From NCBI GenBank assembly GCA_014523695.1, contig JAATVS010000335.1, forward strand, positions 1 to 9,334: DNA of 9,334 nucleotides. The letters run 5' to 3'. The notes under the pieces were generated by a model. It saw only the letters and a list, made by a program, of their open reading frames with translations. It had not been told where the DNA came from and searched no databases. A program made the position numbers and the translations under genes. This document shows, one piece after another, positions 5,863-9,334 of this stretch (its first letter is position 1; every line of letters starts with the position of its first letter). Source of the stretch: Nitrososphaerales archaeon TH5895. GTDB lineage: Archaea > Thermoproteota > Nitrososphaeria > Nitrososphaerales > Nitrososphaeraceae.

Positions 5863-5884
5863 AATTGCAATTCTAGATCTAGAA
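5863..5884. promoter_or_regulatory. two overlapping perfect palindromes
   Basis: AATTGCAATT (5863-5872) and TTCTAGATCTAGAA (5871-5884) are each perfect palindromes and overlap by two bases. They lie 209 bases before the ATG of the PepSY gene, in the long gene-free stretch 5691-6064. A dimeric regulator could bind here, but the distance from the core promoter is large. Base composition alone makes short A/T palindromes common; 14 perfect bases with an internal AGATCT is less so. Confidence 0.35.
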
Positions 5885-6064
5885 AAAAACAAAACTCCAA
5901 TATACCATAGATACAATTCAGAACAATAACAAAACGTGTGTGTTAAGATTAAATGTAGTTAAGCAAAATCAAAAGCAAATGAATGTGATGTGAAACATTA
6001 AATCATAACCCATAAACAGCAAGGCATCAAGTAACAAAGTTACGTATCTTTGGTGAACAATGGC

Positions 6065-6072
6065 TTTAATAG
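6065..6072 (+). promoter_or_regulatory. TATA box of the PepSY gene
   Basis: TTTAATAG is centred 25 bases before the ATG at 6093, the spacing for a leaderless transcript. No ribosome-binding site precedes the ATG. Confidence 0.45.
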
Positions 6073-6092
6073 TCTTCTGAGATCGCTCTGCT

Positions 6093-6641
6093 ATGAAAGC
6101 CTACAAACAATTTGCAAGCAAGAAGGTACTGATTACTTCCGTCTTGGGAGTTGGAATACTTCTATTAACTATCTTTCTAGTTTCCCCGCTTGTATCCACA
6201 ATGGCACAACAACAACAACAGCAACTGTTAGGTACAAATGAAACGATACTGAACCAGTATAAACCAGGAGCTACAATAAATGGATCTGTAAATATTGCAG
6301 ACAATATAGTAAATTTCCTTGAAGAGAATACAAAGATACCATTTACAACTGCTGCTGAAACTGCGCAACAACAGATCATCAATGGGACTGTATTAGGAGG
6401 TCACTTAGGGGTGACAGAAGGATTTCTTGCTTATACATACTTAGTAGCAAATCCATCTGATAAAATAATACACAAAGTAATTATCGATGCAGGGAACGGA
6501 CAAGTACTAAGCGCGTCTGAAGGCACATCATTGGAGTCGTTTGGTCAATTAAGACACGAAAACTTTGAACATTGGAAGGGACACCATGGTTTCTTTGGAG
6601 GACTATGGAATAGCCTGCCATTTGGATATGTACCTTGGTAA
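6093..6641 (+). CDS. membrane-anchored or secreted PepSY-domain protein
   Basis: A 182-residue exported protein. Residues about 12-34 are strongly hydrophobic (VLITSVLGVGILLLTIFLVS), followed by STMA and six glutamines (39-44), so it is either cleaved after the Ala or kept as an N-terminal anchor. Residues about 84-142 match a PepSY domain: a helix TTAAETAQQQI, then G-x-L-G-V-T-E-G-x-x-A-Y-T-Y, then HKVIIDAGNGQVLSASEG, the typical V-x-[VI]-D-x-x-[TN]-G-x-V ending. PepSY domains inhibit peptidases or sense conditions at the cell surface; the partner here is unknown. The C-terminus (residues 155-182) is rich in His, Trp, Phe and Gly (HENFEHWKGHHGFFGGLW) and could bind metal or lie on the membrane surface. 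The six-Gln run is encoded by CAA/CAG repeats. It runs into a small overlapping ORF. Confidence 0.8.
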   Translation: MKAYKQFASKKVLITSVLGVGILLLTIFLVSPLVSTMAQQQQQQLLGTNETILNQYKPGATINGSVNIADNIVNFLEENTKIPFTTAAETAQQQIINGTVLGGHLGVTEGFLAYTYLVANPSDKIIHKVIIDAGNGQVLSASEGTSLESFGQLRHENFEHWKGHHGFFGGLWNSLPFGYVPW

Positions 6642-6787
6642 CTGTAATAGCGATACTTGCTATTGGAACATCATGCATGAGCTCCGTCCTAGACGTAAAA
6701 GCAAAGAATAGACATGCCTTGGATCTGCCAGTCAAGACGGAAGAATGCGAGCATGATACAACCGAGGGTCCCATCATACAAGGATAA
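6635..6787 (+). CDS. mini-ORF with signal-like N-terminus, overlaps the PepSY gene
   Basis: A 50-residue frame opening with TTG at 6635, overlapping the last seven bases of the PepSY gene. It reads LVTVIAILAIGTSCMSS, then VLDVKAKNRHALDLPVKTEE, C-E-H-D-T-T-E-G-P and ends IIQG with TAA. The hydrophobic start followed by a charged soluble part looks like a small secreted or lipid-anchored protein (Cys14 follows IGTS, a poor lipobox). A second cysteine is at 38. An ATG at 6677 would give only 36 residues and lose the hydrophobic part. No ribosome-binding site or promoter is obvious; coupled translation from the overlapping gene is possible. It could also be the 3' part of a gene that lost its start. 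Composition is protein-like, but length and start leave real doubt. Confidence 0.4.
   Translation: MVTVIAILAIGTSCMSSVLDVKAKNRHALDLPVKTEECEHDTTEGPIIQG
6646..6664 (+). other. hairpin just after the PepSY gene
   Basis: AATAGC and GCTATT pair around a seven-base loop five bases after the PepSY stop codon. No T-tract follows. It lies inside the 6635-6787 mini-ORF, so it could be chance, an RNA-stabilising stem or a brake on the downstream frame. Confidence 0.3.
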
Positions 6788-6970
6788 TTAGAATAGTGAA
6801 TTCGAGATTGAGGAAATGATTTTGTATTCACAAACAGGATATGGATCTGTGAATAAGAAATAAACTAGTAAAGTCATTAGGTGTAGGCGACTAGAGCTAA
6901 AGAAATAAGAGAACTAGTAAGCATCTATTTTTCATGCCCTTACGTATAAGTTATTATACATATTCAGAGC

Positions 6971-6981
6971 TTATTTATTTT
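6971..6981 (+). promoter_or_regulatory. TATA-like box of the MFS gene
   Basis: TTATTTATTTT lies about 40 bases before the ATG at 7017, predicting a leader of roughly 15 bases. The stretch 6788-6970 shows no gene. Confidence 0.35.
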
Positions 6982-7016
6982 GGACTATGTACCACTTTCT
7001 ATGGTGCTGACCTGGA

Positions 7017-8396
7017 ATGAATTTACGGATCCTGACATGGCTTTCGGATGACGGCAGGATAATTCTAACTGCTAGAATAATTAGGACTTTTGGTTACGGT
7101 TTTTTGAGTGTTATTTTGTCAATTTACCTCGCTATAATCGGTTTCAACGGGGTTCAGGTAGGGCTGATTCTCTCAACCAGTTTGATAAATGGTATATTAT
7201 TTAATCTGATAGCATCCTATTATGCAGACAAATTCGGGCGTAGAAACCTTCTTATCATATATTCACTATTGATGTTTTTCTCTGGCATCATATTCTTTGT
7301 AACGGATAATTATACAGCATTGATAGTAGCCGCATTTGTTGGAACAATCAACGTAACAGGCTCCGAGACTAGCGCATTTCTTTCGATAGAGCAAGCAATA
7401 TTGCCAAGAACGATCAAGGACTTAAAGAAGAGAAATATGCTGTTCGCTGTTTACAATATGGCTGGAACTCTTGCAATGTCTGCAGGGATCCTACTGTCAG
7501 GGTTGCCCACTGTCATTCAGCAATATGTCCACGGACTATCTCTAGTAGAATCTATGAAAATACTCTTTCTTATCTATAGTCTCCTGGGTCTAGCATGCAT
7601 TCTAATATATTTACGCCTTTCAAAGGATATAGAGGTTACTTCAAAAGAGAAGAGATCACCAATCAATGGTACCGGCCAAGAATATGGGAAATTCTACAAT
7701 AATAGTAATAATCATAATGGCAAAGGTCAAAAACTACCACAAAACAACAACAAACACAGAAAGCCGATAGGCAGAACCTTCAAGGAATTTTTCTTATTCT
7801 CTTCAATATTGTCGCCTAAATCTAAAGACAATGTTGCTAAATTGTCTGGGCTGTTTGCCATTGATTCATTTGCTGGAGGATTTGTGATCCAGAGCATAGT
7901 TTCATTATGGTTCTATGCAAGGTTTGGAGCAGATCTTTCTACAATATCGTACATTCTATCCATTTCAGGAGTGATAACTGCTTTCTCATTTATGGTTGCT
8001 GCAAGGATTGCAGATAGAATAGGTTTAATCAATACAATGGTCTTCACCCATCTACCAGCAAACGTTCTTATAATTGTCGTAGCATTTGCTCCTACACTTC
8101 CTATAGCCGCAATCCTGTACCTTTTTAGAATGGCTCTCTCACAAATGGACGTCCCTACAAGACAATCTTACATCGTCTCAATAGTCAAAGATGAAGAAAG
8201 AACGGCTGCAACTGGAATTACTAACATTTCGCGAAATGTATCTCAGGTCTTATCGCCGTCACTGGCAGGATATATTATACAGTCTCTTTCATTATTTTCT
8301 GCACCTTTTCTAATAGGTGGACTTTTGAAGGTGATTTACGACATTGCTCTATACTTTAGTTTTAGAAATATAAAACCGCAACAAGAGGAAGGATAG
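7017..8396 (+). CDS. major facilitator superfamily transporter
   Basis: A 459-residue inner-membrane protein with about twelve hydrophobic helices in two halves. The MFS motif A between helices 2 and 3 is present as YADKFGRRN (69-77), with a weaker second-half copy ADRIG (332-336). Near the end, MDVPTRQSYIVSIVKDEERTAATG (377-400) is a conserved MFS stretch between helices 10 and 11. The halves are joined by a long cytoplasmic loop (about 202-258) that is unusually rich in Asn, Gly, Lys and His (YNNSNNHNGKGQK, then NNNKHRK), longer than in many family members and probably disordered. MFS proteins move small molecules, often by proton exchange; sugar, metabolite or drug export are all possible and the sequence does not decide. 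It stands alone, with no regulator or enzyme next to it. Translation starts at the ATG of 7017. Confidence 0.92.
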   Translation: MNLRILTWLSDDGRIILTARIIRTFGYGFLSVILSIYLAIIGFNGVQVGLILSTSLINGILFNLIASYYADKFGRRNLLIIYSLLMFFSGIIFFVTDNYTALIVAAFVGTINVTGSETSAFLSIEQAILPRTIKDLKKRNMLFAVYNMAGTLAMSAGILLSGLPTVIQQYVHGLSLVESMKILFLIYSLLGLACILIYLRLSKDIEVTSKEKRSPINGTGQEYGKFYNNSNNHNGKGQKLPQNNNKHRKPIGRTFKEFFLFSSILSPKSKDNVAKLSGLFAIDSFAGGFVIQSIVSLWFYARFGADLSTISYILSISGVITAFSFMVAARIADRIGLINTMVFTHLPANVLIIVVAFAPTLPIAAILYLFRMALSQMDVPTRQSYIVSIVKDEERTAATGITNISRNVSQVLSPSLAGYIIQSLSLFSAPFLIGGLLKVIYDIALYFSFRNIKPQQEEG

Positions 8397-8575
8397 TAAT
8401 ATCTAGTAATCTTCATTTGGGGTGTCTTTACGTGATCATATTATCCTCCTTTGTATTTTGTATCATACTTCAATTATATCTAGCTAGCCTGTATTGCTGA
8501 GATTCTATTTATCTGCCGGGCATACCATTTATTTTATCGCCTCTGGGCTCTGTCCTTTAATTGTGATTTCATATG
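8397..8575. other. gene-free stretch after the MFS gene
   Basis: No coding frame is supported. It contains pyrimidine-rich pieces (for example TCCTCCTTTGTATTTTG near 8446-8462) that may end the MFS transcript. Nothing else is seen. Confidence 0.3.
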
Positions 8576-8586
8576 ATAATATATTA
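8576..8586 (+). promoter_or_regulatory. TATA box of the mini zinc-ribbon gene
   Basis: ATAATATATTA is centred 29 bases before the GTG at 8610. This is good spacing for a leaderless or near-leaderless transcript starting at that GTG. Confidence 0.5.
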
Positions 8587-8609
8587 GAGGTGAGCTGACA
8601 GTCTAGTAT

Positions 8610-8759
8610 GTGGAAGAGTGGGATCCTGCGACGAACGATTTGATATTACGATGTAACAGCTGCTTCCGCACAAATAAAACCGTTCAGATAATTCGTACCT
8701 CACGCGAAAAATACTTCTGTGAAAAATGCTTAAGCACATTTGATTTATGTCATAGCTAA
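8610..8759 (+). CDS. zinc-ribbon mini-protein
   Basis: A 49-residue protein. It begins with GTG and reads MEEWDPATNDLILRCNSC, with a first CxxC at residues 15-18 (CNSC), then KTVQIIRTSREKYF and a second CxxC at 37-40 (CEKC), followed by Cys47-His48 near the end. Two CxxC knuckles 18 residues apart separated by a beta-like segment is the standard layout of a four-cysteine zinc ribbon, found in transcription factors, RNA polymerase subunits and many small archaeal proteins. The gene is soluble and stand-alone. A TATA box at the right distance supports the GTG; an in-frame TAG lies two codons upstream, so no longer version exists. The role is not determinable from sequence; nucleic-acid or protein binding is likely. 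A 74-codon frame on the opposite strand is its shadow. Confidence 0.65.
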   Translation: MEEWDPATNDLILRCNSCFRTNKTVQIIRTSREKYFCEKCLSTFDLCHS

Positions 8760-8935
8760 TTTTGAATAGATAACACTGATGTTTCATTGAAAAATCTGAA
8801 ACCTCCACTTTAGAAATTGGTTAATTGCAAATGCATTAAACACCAGAAATGTATTTTGGTAGTATTTGAGGCTTCTAGACGTTATATCATCTACTAAAAG
8901 GTTATTTACTGCTTCGCTTCTCATATAATTTAAGT

Positions 8936-9133
8936 TCAATCCGAAATATACGTAAGCCAGATAGAATTTGATTTGAAATTGTAATTGTCATCGTAATCTT
9001 GTAGTGACACCGTATCCATTGATGAGAAGTGCATTAATCTCATGGAATAGCTTGGCTGGAAACGGGAATATTCATCAGCCAGTTCAACACGATATAGAAT
9101 CGAAGAGATCTGTTCTACTGCTAATTCTGGCAT
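8936..9133 (-). CDS. small hypothetical protein
   Basis: A 65-residue protein starting MPELAVEQIS and ending IWLTYISD. It is acidic in the middle (VELADEYSRF, LQDYDDNYNF) and has mixed hydrophobic and polar composition, with no signal peptide, membrane helix, cysteine or known motif. A TATA-like sequence, TTAATAAC on the minus strand, is centred 25 bases before the ATG, which fits a leaderless transcript and supports the gene being real. The overall look is of a small soluble regulator-like protein, but I do not recognise the family. The 111 bases to the upstream minus-strand gene suggest a separate transcript. No competing frame on the plus strand is convincing. Confidence 0.5.
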   Translation of the reverse strand: MPELAVEQISSILYRVELADEYSRFQPSYSMRLMHFSSMDTVSLQDYDDNYNFKSNSIWLTYISD

Positions 9134-9153
9134 AATAGGTATCTGCAGTGGCA

Positions 9154-9161
9154 GTTATTAA
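9154..9161 (-). promoter_or_regulatory. TATA box of the 8936-9133 gene
   Basis: The minus strand reads TTAATAAC, centred 25 bases before the ATG at 9133, typical of a leaderless archaeal promoter. Confidence 0.4.
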
Positions 9162-9243
9162 CCAGTGATTTCGATTGAGTTTACCAGAACTAAAAATGTC
9201 TGTTGCGCTCTTCAAATGCATTTACTGTATATACGTGTCTAAA

Positions 9244-9334
9244 TTAATGTACCTTACTGAGTTTTTCATATCCTTGAACAAAATCTACATAAACCTCTTT
9301 GGCTGCACTCATAAATTTTTTGTCGTTTGACAGA
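9244..9334 (-). CDS. C-terminus of a gene running off the window
   Basis: The last 29 residues of a protein whose start lies beyond the right edge. They read LSNDKKFMSAAKEVYVDFVQ, then GYEKLSKVH and TAA. The amphipathic helical look (K, E, V, Y, L at regular spacing) and absence of stops to the window edge make it credible. The start and family cannot be seen; a helical regulator or helix-rich small protein is possible. Confidence 0.5.
   Translation of the reverse strand, partial: LSNDKKFMSAAKEVYVDFVQGYEKLSKVH

Noticed and set aside
6101..6382. Minus-strand frame with six consecutive Cys
   Set aside because: The Cys run is simply the complement of the CAA/CAG glutamine tract in the PepSY gene.
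6481..6831. 116-codon minus-strand frame
   Set aside because: Opposite the PepSY C-terminus and the mini-ORF; no promoter, no motif, composition not protein-like.
8584..8808. 74-codon minus-strand frame
   Set aside because: Antisense to the zinc-ribbon gene, whose CxxC pairs and TATA box are the stronger signal.

Overview
The window looks like an accessory stretch of an AT-rich archaeal chromosome, most probably an ammonia-oxidising Thaumarchaeota/Nitrososphaeria of the soil group (Nitrososphaera or Nitrosocosmicus type). This is inference from four things. A/T-rich TATA-like boxes sit 24-35 bases before several starts, as in leaderless or short-leader archaeal transcripts. There are few Shine-Dalgarno sites. 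Terminators are T-tracts. Several small exported proteins and zinc-ribbon mini-proteins resemble those I associate with this group. No tRNA, rRNA, CRISPR array or insertion sequence was seen.

Layout. Positions 1-1000 hold a small CxxC/HxH protein on the minus strand (120-335, TTG start) and a decayed plus-strand gene for a secreted beta-rich protein (about 560-918), ending at a hairpin plus T-tract. Positions 1113-2516 encode an intact but divergent UbiD-family (prenyl-FMN) decarboxylase. Positions 2517-3095 are gene-poor and hold the broken N-terminus of a short-chain dehydrogenase (2726-2856). A short charged protein follows on the minus strand (3096-3320). Then comes a stop-start-overlapping pair: an unknown Cys-containing ORF (3442-3828) and a full-length DUF5996 protein (3828-4763) with bacterial-looking sequence, followed by a 9-bp tandem repeat.

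Positions 4969-6787 form an export-rich block. It contains a small secreted two-cysteine protein (4969-5205), a frameshifted paralogue (5413-5690) sharing a 15-bp upstream element, two strong palindromes, a membrane-anchored PepSY-domain protein with a His/Trp-rich tail (6093-6641), and an overlapping mini-ORF with a signal-like N-terminus (6635-6787). A major facilitator transporter follows (7017-8396). The right end carries a 49-residue zinc-ribbon protein missed by length cut-offs (8610-8759), a small unknown minus-strand gene (8936-9133) and the C-terminus of another minus-strand gene running off the window (9244-9334).

Nothing here forms a clear multi-gene pathway. The most interesting content is the family of tiny secreted two-Cys proteins with its shared promoter element, the two mini zinc-binding proteins, the transferred DUF5996 pair, and the cluster of three independently decayed genes, which marks this as a turnover region.
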